In this document: piece by piece, positions 1-8,800 of the stretch
Numbering within the stretch: position 1 is the first letter of the stretch
Layout of the letters: each line of letters starts with the position of its first letter
Position numbers and translations under genes: made by a program
Notes under the pieces: generated by a model
Databases searched by the model: none
What the model saw: the letters and a program-made list of their open reading frames with translations, nothing else
What the model was told of the DNA's origin: nothing
NCBI GenBank assembly: GCA_002495945.1
Contig: DAHU01000106.1
Coordinates: forward strand, 1-13,319
Source of the DNA: Euryarchaeota archaeon UBA13
Lineage (GTDB): Archaea > Thermoplasmatota > Poseidoniia > Poseidoniales > Poseidoniaceae
Direction: 5' to 3'
Length of the DNA: 13,319 nt

Positions 1-1394
1 ACTCTTTCACCGGAGTTGACCAGTAGTGAATAATCTCGACGTCGTTCAATCATTCTGTCTGCGACTTGTTGTTCGAGTGGTTTAGCAATGTTTCGTGCAC
101 CTAATACATGATTTGCGGTGGTATACTTCGAACCATCCTCGCTAGCCAAGTCCCCTGCTATGCGTATCAATCCACCAAGTTCTCTTAGCCTTAGAGACAA
201 TTTACCTCTTCGTCCTGCTCTTCTTTGTGCTTCACGAAGAATTATTGCTACAGCAGATTTGTCAAAGTGAGGTATCTCTCTGTTAGTGCCCATATCTCGA
301 ATGACTTCTTGAGCGATGAATCTGATGAGACGGCGACGGTTTCTTGACGTATCTGGCATGTCGGAATTGACATAAACTTCGTAACCGTATCCCCTAATTC
401 TGCTTCTTAGTGCAGGGTGCATCCCTTGAATAGCATCCAAGTTACCTGCTGCGATGAGAATAAAGTCACATGGTACTGGTTCAGTCTTGGTTAACGCCCC
501 TGATGAGCGCTCAGAGCGCCCTGAAATTGGGAATGCACGCTCTTGCATGGCAGTGAGTAGCGCCTGTTGTTCCTCTAAGCGGAGAAGATTGACTTCATCA
601 ATATACAAAACACCCTTGTGGGCTCTGTGTATTGCCCCTGGTTCAACCCTGTCGTGGGCTGGAGTTTCCATACCACCGGACTGGAATGGGTCGTGTCGGA
701 CATCACCGAGTAAGGAACCCGATAGCGTAGCGGTGGCGTCGACAAATGGTGGCATCTCATTTGCATCGTGTTTTACCAGTAGTTTTGGAATTCTACTTTC
801 GTCAGATGCACCCAATCGGCCTCGGATGAACATGTATCCAAACATGAGCAAAAAACCACCAAACAACAGCGTGATTATATCGCCTGTTTGTAGTGTTGCG
901 ATAATCAGTAAGAATCCTATTGCAGCGAAGGCAATAAGCAACATTTTCTGTGAGCGTTCTTTTTGTTGCCTAATGGCCTCTCGCTGTAGTTTGACTATTC
1001 TGTCACCTCTAGACGCTGGTACACACCTAACCCTAGGTTCGTTTTCATCGTCTTCATTTGGGTAAACAAGGACATCTTCCAATACATCGCGCGGCAATAG
1101 CTCAGTCATTGATTTGGCAAGCATCGATTTGCCTGTACCAGGATCGCCAATCATCAACATGTGTCGCCTTTGTTCAGCGGCTTTACGAATCACAACAGAA
1201 CCTGTCTCTTGACCTATGACTTGGTCAACCAGTGTCTCAGGAATAGGAACATCCTCAGTCGATTCGAATTCAACCGTATCTATCCATTTTTCAACCCCTA
1301 CGTTAAGGATTTCATCACTGCCCGTAGGCTCCGGAGCCCACACCGTAACCTCATCTTCCGAGGTCTCTTCAACTTCGATTTCTTCACCGGTCAC
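1..1394 (-). CDS. lonB: Archaeal LonB, membrane-anchored ATP-dependent protease (5' part; C-terminal protease domain lies outside the window)
   Basis: LonB is the membrane-bound Lon-family AAA+ protease of archaea; it unfolds and degrades proteins at the cytoplasmic face of the membrane. The 464 complete codons visible hold an acidic N-terminus, a Walker A motif GDPGTGKS (residues 83-90), two hydrophobic helices (about 151-170 and 174-193) inserted between Walker A and Walker B, Walker B reading VLYIDEVN (D266, E267), and a sensor-1 Asn (N318, in AAGN) followed by ALRSRI. Membrane helices inserted inside the AAA+ module are the hallmark of archaeal LonB as opposed to bacterial LonA. The Ser-Lys protease dyad would be encoded beyond the left edge and cannot be checked. 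I chose the GTG at 1392-1394 because GAGGG lies 6 nt upstream; a GTG at 1407-1409 would add five residues but has poorer spacing. An in-frame stop at 1419-1421 bounds the frame. It follows the upstream surface-protein gene on the same strand after 60 bp. Confidence 0.95.
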   Translation of the reverse strand, partial: MTGEEIEVEETSEDEVTVWAPEPTGSDEILNVGVEKWIDTVEFESTEDVPIPETLVDQVIGQETGSVVIRKAAEQRRHMLMIGDPGTGKSMLAKSMTELLPRDVLEDVLVYPNEDDENEPRVRCVPASRGDRIVKLQREAIRQQKERSQKMLLIAFAAIGFLLIIATLQTGDIITLLFGGFLLMFGYMFIRGRLGASDESRIPKLLVKHDANEMPPFVDATATLSGSLLGDVRHDPFQSGGMETPAHDRVEPGAIHRAHKGVLYIDEVNLLRLEEQQALLTAMQERAFPISGRSERSSGALTKTEPVPCDFILIAAGNLDAIQGMHPALRSRIRGYGYEVYVNSDMPDTSRNRRRLIRFIAQEVIRDMGTNREIPHFDKSAVAIILREAQRRAGRRGKLSLRLRELGGLIRIAGDLASEDGSKYTTANHVLGARNIAKPLEQQVADRMIERRRDYSLLVNSGER

Positions 1395-1400
1395 AATTAT

Positions 1401-1405
1401 CCCTC
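1401..1405 (-). promoter_or_regulatory. Shine-Dalgarno site of lonB
   Basis: GAGGG on the minus strand, 6 nt before the GTG start at 1392-1394. It decides between this start and the GTG 15 nt further upstream. The 60-bp gap 1395-1454 is AT-rich on its upstream side and could hold a promoter, but no single TATA box stands out. Confidence 0.55.
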
Positions 1406-1454
1406 GCACTTCTCCCCTTTATGGGTTTAGAATGATTTACAATACAATAATCTC

Positions 1455-4400
1455 TCAACTTTGTAGCCTATCAAGGTATTGCTGTCCATAGTATTCCCAC
1501 TGATCCATGCTCCAACCAGCAGGCAAGCCGCCAGGCGGGAGTGGAGGTCCACGATGAATTTGCGGTGGTACAATCTGTTGTGGAGTTGGATAATGAATTG
1601 GGGCAGCAGGCTGTGCGTATTGTTCAACAGGCCTTTGGTACTGAGCGTAGTTTGGTTGAGCAAGTTGCTGTTGGAAAATCTGTTGGGTCCCACCATACAT
1701 TGAGTTAGCCTCCACATCACGGGCAGGCAATGTAGTATCAGCCCACTTGAACCCTCGAGCAAGGTCTGGTTGACGGTCTCTAAATAGGAACATTCCGCCA
1801 AGTAAAGTGACCACGATTATTGCAATTATGATACCTGCAACCGTCAGTGTATTCGAGTTGTTCACCTCTGAATTGGTTTCAGTTCCTGCGGTCTCCTCTT
1901 CAGTACAGGTGACACGGGCATCTCGACAAGCCAGTTCCAACTCAAATTGTGCGTCAACTAAGTCCAGTTCCCAATCGCTATTGTCTCGGTCAGGATTAGC
2001 TGAAATCTGCTCTGATAAGTCGCTAATCTTCTTCTTGAGGGTGTCGACGTGCAGGTTGAGCAAATCATCATTCATCTGTGATGGAGATGGCATGTCTTGA
2101 GTCACTGTCCATTTGTATAACGGCTCAACGGCTCTTGGCGTTTTGTAGTTATTGTTTAGGTCATCTACACCATCAATCATGAGGTAGAAATAATCTCCGT
2201 AATTGTATCCAAATGGTCTCGATGACTTGGTTGGGTCGGCAGCGTTTGGTATGTCAAGTAGCCTCTCCCATCCGGTTGCAGATTGTGTCATGTCAAGGTC
2301 ATAGAACCAAATTCCGTCACAAATTCCGTCATTGCTACAGGTTTGCCAGCGTACACTCAATGAGGTAAATAATGGCGCATCATCGCTAAGATGCATGCTG
2401 ACAGTTGGTGTTTGTCCAATGTACATGTTTGAAACTTCAACATTCATGTAACCATCTTGGAATGGTGTCATTGCGATGGTAAAGGCATCTGAATCATAGA
2501 CTTCGATGGTTGCCATGTATTCATTTGAAGAGTATGTATCTACGACTTTAACGATGACATTTTTGTAGCCTATTTCATTGAATTTAAGTTTGAGCATACC
2601 TGTTTGTCTATTGTATTGGGCGCCGCCAGCTTCGTCTGGTGAACTAACTATCACTGTCAATTCATCATCCTCATTATCGACATCAGAAACTAATGAATCA
2701 AGGTCGATAGATGACTCTGCCCCCACTTTCAATCGCATTCCAGCAAAAGTGGACATGTCAACTGTTGGAGCATCGTTTACTGGATTGATAACAATCCTGA
2801 CGGTTTGATCTGCACACTCCATTTGATTATCGCAAGCCCTCAGAGTCAATGTAGTCTCACCCTCGGCATCGTTACCAATAGTTTGGAATCCTAGGACACC
2901 ATCAATAATCTCCGAGTGAATTATTCCGGGGTTGGTTTCGCTAATGATATCGTAAGTCAATAGGCTAACCGAACTTGGGGACCCGTCTTTGTTGGTATCG
3001 CTGATATATGGCTGCAATAGCAAGTTGCTGTTTGAATCAATGCCCTCTTCGTCAATAATTTGAGTTGGAAGACCGAGCCACCGTGGTTGACCATTTTCAA
3101 TAACGTTAAACTTCAGAGTTCCGTATGGCATGTTTGACTGTCCGGAGTATCCGGCGCCATCATCTACAGTAACCAATATACTCTTTTGGCCTAAAGGACA
3201 ACCTTGAATTTCATCAAAAGTGAATCTCACGGTTATGCTCGATGATAGTGGATTCCAAGAAATGAAATACGGGCTGTCGGATGAAACAACCAAATCATAC
3301 AGCGGCGTTTCTGGGTCACTGATATGATTAGTCATATCGACATTGGTTTCTACATCACAAGTTACCGTTGGCACGGGTTCTGCGACGACTTGAGGAATGC
3401 CGTTTGCCAAAGTAAACGCATTGGGTGTAACTCGCCATGTGCTTACTTGACCTCGGCTGTCAATTGTACGAGAGCGTAAGTCATAATCTCCCGCCGGCAT
3501 GGTTAGGCTTGGAGTCATAGTATACTCTCTACCCTCATTGGAGGTTCCTTCGTTGACTATGTTCGTGCCACCTGAATCGATACTGCCATCCCATGCATTG
3601 GTTCCAGCAGGAGCAACTTCTAATTCGAAACTCATTGTTTGAATCGTATCAACATAATCATCAGCACCGCCTTTGGCAACTACAGTGAATATTGAGCCTC
3701 GCTCGATTACATTGTTACCACTGACTGTGGCTTGTTTCGCCACTGGAGGTCGGTCATGATTGAAATTCTCGACGGCAATGTTGTTGCTAGAAGAGCGGTC
3801 CCCCACTAATCCAGTCAAACGAGCACCAAAGGCTGTAGACCATGCATTGGAGGGTAAACTAGAGGTGTCGACTGTTGCTGTGTGTGACATCGTAGCTTGT
3901 ACCGCTAGGTTGGTTAATTGCTTTGAAGCAACTACAACAGGCGTATTACCATCCATGTAAATAATCTCTAAATTACCGCCATCAAAATAATCAACGCCTC
4001 CAACATTCTCAGCTGAAGCAGTGACCGTCAACTGGTCACCATTGATGTAACCATTCAGAGACTGGGGGTTGGCAACTGACACACCCGTGACTGCAAGGTC
4101 TAATTTTGGTCCCATAGAAGCATCGGCAGCAGCCCAGACGCTATTGTAGGTATTGTGTGGACCATCCATCAGGGATGCAACGGTCAAGAAATTATCTGCT
4201 GATGAGATTGCGGTGCCAGAGTCAGTAGTAGCGGCTCTGACTGTTGAGATTGGTTTGGTCCAAGTTGTTGACACCGGATTGTTTGGAGTAAGCGTCAATT
4301 GAGTAAATCCATTGTTACCGGAATTAAGCAGCCAATCTCGGATCACATTGTGTGGAATATTCCCGTTATCGTAAGGTTGGGCACCGTAATGTTCGGTTAC

Positions 4401-4970
4401 GATTCCTTGGAGATAGGCAGTAACTGAAGGAGCGGAGCCGAGGTATGTGGCAGTTATTTCAATGTCCATGTTGTTACCGTTCTGGGACTGGGTTACGAGT
4501 AAGTCAAAATCACCCGTGTTAACCATGTTACCTCCGCTGCTAAATATTGTATCATACATTGAACCAGAGGCACCACCGCCAGTTCTGTGATATGTTGAGG
4601 GTGCTTTAGCGTCACCGAATTTAGCCACTGGAATTCCTGAGCCACCGTCCATCACGTGGCTTTGGCGATTGAGTGGGTCTGGTGGGTAGTTACCGTTGTA
4701 ACTGTAATGAGAAACGAAGACCATTTCTTCTGGATGTTCCGATTTCAACTCATTCAGCGAAGGTGATGCGCTGCTCATGCATGGACCGCACCAGTTAGCG
4801 CCGACATATTCAGCAAAAACTTCGTGCCCTGGTGACGCTGGCGCCCGGTAAGCATCTACTTCATCAGCAAGTTCCACTTCATTGGCACTATTGGCCACCA
4901 TAGTCAGTGCAAAACTACCGACAAATAGCGCCACAAGACCAAGAGAAACTGCTTTTGAGTAGAACTTCAT
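1455..4970 (-). CDS. Large membrane-anchored surface protein with Omp28/thioredoxin-like N-terminal domain and Ig-like stalk
   Basis: A predicted exported type I membrane protein of 1171 residues; its substrate is unknown. A signal peptide (KFYSK then a hydrophobic stretch to about residue 28) precedes a thioredoxin-fold domain with the canonical WCGPC motif (C61, C64), best compared with Omp28-like proteins (about 48-280, including PHNVIRDWLL). Next come a CARDB-like domain (about 290-400) and several Ig/cadherin-like modules (about 410-830, with a VNDAPTV joint at 731-737). A short charged helix (about 975-1015) leads to a transmembrane helix (about 1041-1063), an RDR stop-transfer patch, a Gln/Pro/Tyr-rich cytoplasmic tail and a terminal motif GWSMDQWEYYGQQYL (1152-1166). 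An upstream ATG at 5028-5030 would add 20 residues ahead of the signal peptide; I rejected it because ATG 4968-4970 gives a clean signal peptide. All ten cysteines lie in the ectodomain. The gene is divergent from trmI and sits upstream of lonB on the same strand. Domain names rest on motif and fold pattern read by eye. Confidence 0.85.
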   Translation of the reverse strand: MKFYSKAVSLGLVALFVGSFALTMVANSANEVELADEVDAYRAPASPGHEVFAEYVGANWCGPCMSSASPSLNELKSEHPEEMVFVSHYSYNGNYPPDPLNRQSHVMDGGSGIPVAKFGDAKAPSTYHRTGGGASGSMYDTIFSSGGNMVNTGDFDLLVTQSQNGNNMDIEITATYLGSAPSVTAYLQGIVTEHYGAQPYDNGNIPHNVIRDWLLNSGNNGFTQLTLTPNNPVSTTWTKPISTVRAATTDSGTAISSADNFLTVASLMDGPHNTYNSVWAAADASMGPKLDLAVTGVSVANPQSLNGYINGDQLTVTASAENVGGVDYFDGGNLEIIYMDGNTPVVVASKQLTNLAVQATMSHTATVDTSSLPSNAWSTAFGARLTGLVGDRSSSNNIAVENFNHDRPPVAKQATVSGNNVIERGSIFTVVAKGGADDYVDTIQTMSFELEVAPAGTNAWDGSIDSGGTNIVNEGTSNEGREYTMTPSLTMPAGDYDLRSRTIDSRGQVSTWRVTPNAFTLANGIPQVVAEPVPTVTCDVETNVDMTNHISDPETPLYDLVVSSDSPYFISWNPLSSSITVRFTFDEIQGCPLGQKSILVTVDDGAGYSGQSNMPYGTLKFNVIENGQPRWLGLPTQIIDEEGIDSNSNLLLQPYISDTNKDGSPSSVSLLTYDIISETNPGIIHSEIIDGVLGFQTIGNDAEGETTLTLRACDNQMECADQTVRIVINPVNDAPTVDMSTFAGMRLKVGAESSIDLDSLVSDVDNEDDELTVIVSSPDEAGGAQYNRQTGMLKLKFNEIGYKNVIVKVVDTYSSNEYMATIEVYDSDAFTIAMTPFQDGYMNVEVSNMYIGQTPTVSMHLSDDAPLFTSLSVRWQTCSNDGICDGIWFYDLDMTQSATGWERLLDIPNAADPTKSSRPFGYNYGDYFYLMIDGVDDLNNNYKTPRAVEPLYKWTVTQDMPSPSQMNDDLLNLHVDTLKKKISDLSEQISANPDRDNSDWELDLVDAQFELELACRDARVTCTEEETAGTETNSEVNNSNTLTVAGIIIAIIVVTLLGGMFLFRDRQPDLARGFKWADTTLPARDVEANSMYGGTQQIFQQQLAQPNYAQYQRPVEQYAQPAAPIHYPTPQQIVPPQIHRGPPLPPGGLPAGWSMDQWEYYGQQYLDRLQS

Positions 4971-5064
4971 GTATTGCTCTAAGGCCCGACAGTATATCAA
5001 ACCCTCTATTTTTAGTGTGATTTTAAACATTTGATATATCTAAGGAGGGGTTAAAAGAAATCGT
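4971..5064. promoter_or_regulatory. Divergent promoter region between the Omp28-like surface protein gene and trmI
   Basis: A 94-bp AT-rich gap separates two divergent starts. TATA-like stretches are TTTAAA near 5022-5027 (readable on both strands), ATATAT near 5034-5039 and CTATTTTTAG near 5006-5015. For the minus-strand gene, TTTAAA would place transcription start near 5000, about 30 nt before its ATG. For trmI, the ATATAT box would place transcription start almost at the TTG, while the upstream boxes would leave the AAGGAGGGG element in the message. Which box is used cannot be decided from the sequence. Confidence 0.4.
5042..5050 (+). promoter_or_regulatory. Strong Shine-Dalgarno-like element upstream of trmI, at unusual distance
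   Basis: AAGGAGGGG is nearly a full anti-SD match, but 14 nt separate it from the only reasonable start, TTG 5065-5067. In-frame TAA at 5041-5043 excludes any longer protein, and no ATG or GTG lies between this stop and the TTG. The element either works at long range or is not a ribosome binding site. Confidence 0.4.
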
Positions 5065-5865
5065 TTGTCACAGCCAGTTGTGGGTTCAAACGAATGGGTC
5101 GTTCTCGAAGAAGATAGCGGCAAGGTACACTTGGTAAGACTCGTTGACGAAACGGTCAAAATAAAAGGCCTTGGGGTGTTCAATCCGATGCAAATTCTTG
5201 GTGAATGTGAAATTGGTAGTGAAATCATTATTGGTCAAAAACAACTTACAAGACTAACCCCAAGACTACCTGAACTGGTTAAGGGTATGAAAAGAAGGGC
5301 TCAAACAATATCTGCAAAAGATGCGGGAGTGTTGATTACCAGACTTGGGATTGGCCCTAATGATGTCATTCTCGAGGCTGGGTTAGGTAGCGGTGGTTTG
5401 TCACTCCATCTTGCCCGAGTATTAGGTGATTCAGGTTGTTTAATCACAGTTGAAGCAAGAGATGAACACGCTGAGGTTGGTCTTGAAAACCTAAGCCGAG
5501 CAAAAAATTGCTTACCCGAGTTTCCCAATCATCATCATGTTTCCGGGGACATTGCTGAAATTACTGAACAAATTACACAAATCACACCTGATGTTGACGG
5601 AATAATACTTGACTTACCAAACCACACAGAGGCAATTGATGCAGTCGTGAATTTACTCAAACCTGGTGGTAGAATCGCCTGTTATTGTCCAGTTACCAGC
5701 CAACTTGAGAGAGCATGGGAAGCATGTGAATCCCATGGATTGGAAGTTGAGTGGGCTGGAGAACTCATGGAGAGACAATGGGGCAGAGCAAGTAAAGGCG
5801 GGATGCGACCAGTCAATGGACCGTTTGGCCACACTGCGTTCTTATTGGTTGCACACAAAGTATGA
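5065..5865 (+). CDS. trmI: tRNA (adenine-N1-)-methyltransferase TrmI (position 57/58)
   Basis: TrmI/Gcd14-family enzymes (COG2519) transfer a methyl group from S-adenosylmethionine to N1 of adenine 58 (57 and 58 in archaea) in the T-loop of tRNA, as homotetramers in the cytoplasm. The 266 residues show the expected order: a small N-terminal beta domain (about 1-65), the linker KRRAQTISAKDAGVLITRLGI (read as two parts, 76-85 and 86-96), SAM-binding motif I EAGLGSGGLSLHLA (104-117), the acidic residue after strand 2 in VEARDEHA (129-136), motif IV ILDLPNHTEA (181-190), LLKPGGRIACYCP (197-209), and the family C-terminus with MRPV and GHTAFLL (247-261). Length is normal for archaeal TrmI. The start is TTG, the first start codon after an in-frame stop; GTG at 5080 is the alternative. 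Its stop codon abuts the stop of the convergent surface-protein gene. MetK, four kilobases away, makes its methyl donor. Confidence 0.93.
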   Translation: MSQPVVGSNEWVVLEEDSGKVHLVRLVDETVKIKGLGVFNPMQILGECEIGSEIIIGQKQLTRLTPRLPELVKGMKRRAQTISAKDAGVLITRLGIGPNDVILEAGLGSGGLSLHLARVLGDSGCLITVEARDEHAEVGLENLSRAKNCLPEFPNHHHVSGDIAEITEQITQITPDVDGIILDLPNHTEAIDAVVNLLKPGGRIACYCPVTSQLERAWEACESHGLEVEWAGELMERQWGRASKGGMRPVNGPFGHTAFLLVAHKV

Positions 5866-8800
5866 TCAGAATTTTTGATTCTCGACGACTCTAATCTTCT
5901 TGTCACATTGTGGGCAACTGAATTTGAAAGGCGGTGTGCTGCCTCTTGGGACGCCCAATTTTGCCTCACAGAATGGGCAGATTACTTTGTTATCGGGAGT
6001 CATGCGACACTCATTGGATTTCAGTTTGTAAGCCTCGACTGTCCTTTCTTCCTTCTTCTTCGGCTTCTTTTCAGGTTTATCCGGCTCTTGTTCTTGTCCA
6101 GCTTCTTCGACCGTCGCATCAACAGATGCGGTTTTCTTGCGTTTCCTAAGTACATTCATGAGCAACATCAATAGAATTGCAAACACCCAACCGCCAGCCA
6201 TAGCAGTGATTGTTTGCTGTTCATCAAGTTGTATTCCAAACGGCAGTTCAACCCCATTTGGCGGCAACTCAGGCCCGTCAATCGTAACGAGTAGTTCCTG
6301 TGTGGATTCTTTGGTGTAAGTAACACCGCCAAGTTCAACAGATGCAGATATTGTGATTAACGCTGATTCTGATTCTGAAACTCTCGATGTTAGCTGGAAA
6401 ACAAAATCTGTGCTCTCGCCGTTGTTCAAAGTGAATTGTACTGATTGAGTATCAGAGTTGACCGGAGTTATCGCTTTATCAAACAGTGATTCATCCATTC
6501 CGACAACAAACAAACTACCACTAACTGGTGCATTGGCCAAATTTTTGACAGTTACTATGGTTGAAGAACCGCCCGATGAAGCCATGGACAATTCTGTATC
6601 GCTTAAGGACAGTTCAACTATGCCTTCACTACCCCAGTTAGGCTCTATTGTGAAGAATTCAATCTCTTCCAAAACGTAGTTACTACGAGCATTACTTGTG
6701 ACTCTAAATGTTAGGGATGAAAGACCAGCGCTTGCTCCCTCGTCAATGGTACAACTCCAAGAGAACGCTTGGGATGAAGAGCCAGCAGATAAAGTGAAAA
6801 TTTCAGACAAATCGCAGCCATCACCTATCGTTGTCAGCAAGAATTGGTCCTCTCCTGAACCAGTATTGGTTACAACAACATCGCCACTGATGGTCTCTCC
6901 AGGCATGGCGCTGTCATCACTTGCCAATATCGTGATTTGAGCACTGGCTTGAATCGGAATAATCTTGAAGGCTACGGCGGAGGAAATAGTGTCATCATTT
7001 GATGATGTAACAATAACGCTGACATCACATCCATTTGAGGGCGCACCCGCTGCTCGTTCCCGAATTGAAATTGTTACCGCTTGCGTTGATGATGGTTCTA
7101 GGTTAATCGAAGAGGTAGAAAGCGTGGTATCGAACCAAATAGACGCATTGTTAGTTTCGTCATAGTCTAGAGCAACAAAGAAAGTGTCTGATGCAGAACC
7201 TAAATTGGTGACTTCAAAAGTGTAAATGACTTCAGAAATAGGGCCTGCTGCAATATTATTGTTGATAGAATTGACCGTCAATCCCACGCTGTCAGCGACT
7301 TGCAATTCTAAATTAATCGATTGTGAATAATCTTGCGAAGTATAGCTAACCGAAATCGGGTAGGAACCAGCCTGAGCAGTAGAAATCATGGTTACACTCA
7401 TTGTTACACCGGCGGACGTGCTGGAATCTAGGTCTACTTCGGTATCTGAGAAAGTTACCTCAGCACCGGTTGGCAAACCTGAAACTGATGCGGTCAAATC
7501 AAGATCCATTGTTCCTGAATTAACCAGTTCTAACTGAACATCTACAGATTCACCGGGCTTAGTTGAAATCCTACCATCAAGCGGACCAGTCATGGTAAAA
7601 TGAGCTACTGCTTGGACATCGAAAGCAACGGTTGTAGTGCTGGTGCTGGATTCATAACTAACACTAAAATCTTGGGAGTATGGTCCCACAACACCGTTTC
7701 CAACATCAGTAGCGATGCTCCAAATACCAACTGCGCCTGCAGAAACATTAACACTGCTGCCACTATCAATAGAAGTAATAAGCGGCGAATCGTCATTAAC
7801 ATCAAGGAAGAATTCGACTAATTCACTACCGTTATTGTAAATTCTAAGTTCATAATTCTCCGGAGATGACGGTGTCAAATCAATCACACCTTGTGTTGGT
7901 GAGTATAACTCAAACGCTACTAACTCATCGATACCTACAGTAAATTCATGTGGCTCTACATCATAAGAATAGTCACCATACATCCCTTCGCCGTCAAGTG
8001 CAATGATACACTCATCTGCTTTGGTCGCAGCATCATCAACTTCAACTGTCAGCCCGACATTTGATGATGAACTTGGGGTTAGGCCATCGGTCACTGAGTC
8101 AACAATTGTTACTATACACGGACCGCTAATGGTGTTTACTTGCCAAGTCATATCGAGTTCGGAATTACCGGTGTTGGTAACTTGAACCGAGGTAGTAGTT
8201 ATTCCACCAGGAATGAAATTAGCGCCTTGGTCCAAGAATGAGAAACTCAGGTTGTTTTCTGCCAAAACCTCCACAACAAAGGTGTAACTATCGGAATTAT
8301 TGCCGTTAGCAGAGGCGGAGAATAAGTTGAATCCATAGAATCCTGGAGATGCACTACTAGGTACAGAAACCTGTATTGTTGTTTGTGTAGTAGCTCCGGC
8401 AGGAACATTACTCAACTCTTGGTCAGCGAAAACCAAGTTCCAACCCGTAGGGATTGCTCTAGATTGACTCATTATTGATGGATTAGAGTTTTGTTGCCAT
8501 GGATATTCAATGTGACTTGTTTGGTTGAAAACTGTGTCATCTGCCGCTTGCTGTAATTCTAATTTCAATGCCGCTGAAAGAGCCACACCATCGCTAACTC
8601 CAACAGATGTATTACCAGTCATCGATGCATACAGTACGCAAGCAGCCAAATATGAACCAGATAATGAGGGATGGCTTCCATCATTGTTATACAAGTCATA
8701 GAATGTGTTGCCTGGGAAAGTCGGGTTATCTCCATTTGCCATTACGCTGTAGTATACATTCTTGAAACCAAGTCCAACTGGGGCAATCCAGACATCTTTT

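Noticed and set aside
454..1065. Open frame of 203 codons on the plus strand
   Set aside because: It lies opposite the lonB AAA+ domain, whose Walker motifs are on the minus strand, and its translation is Ser/Cys-rich without any recognisable domain. It is a shadow frame.
4971..5030. ATG at 5028-5030 as the start of the Omp28-like surface protein
   Set aside because: It would place 20 extra residues before a clean signal peptide, and the DNA there looks like a TATA-containing promoter.
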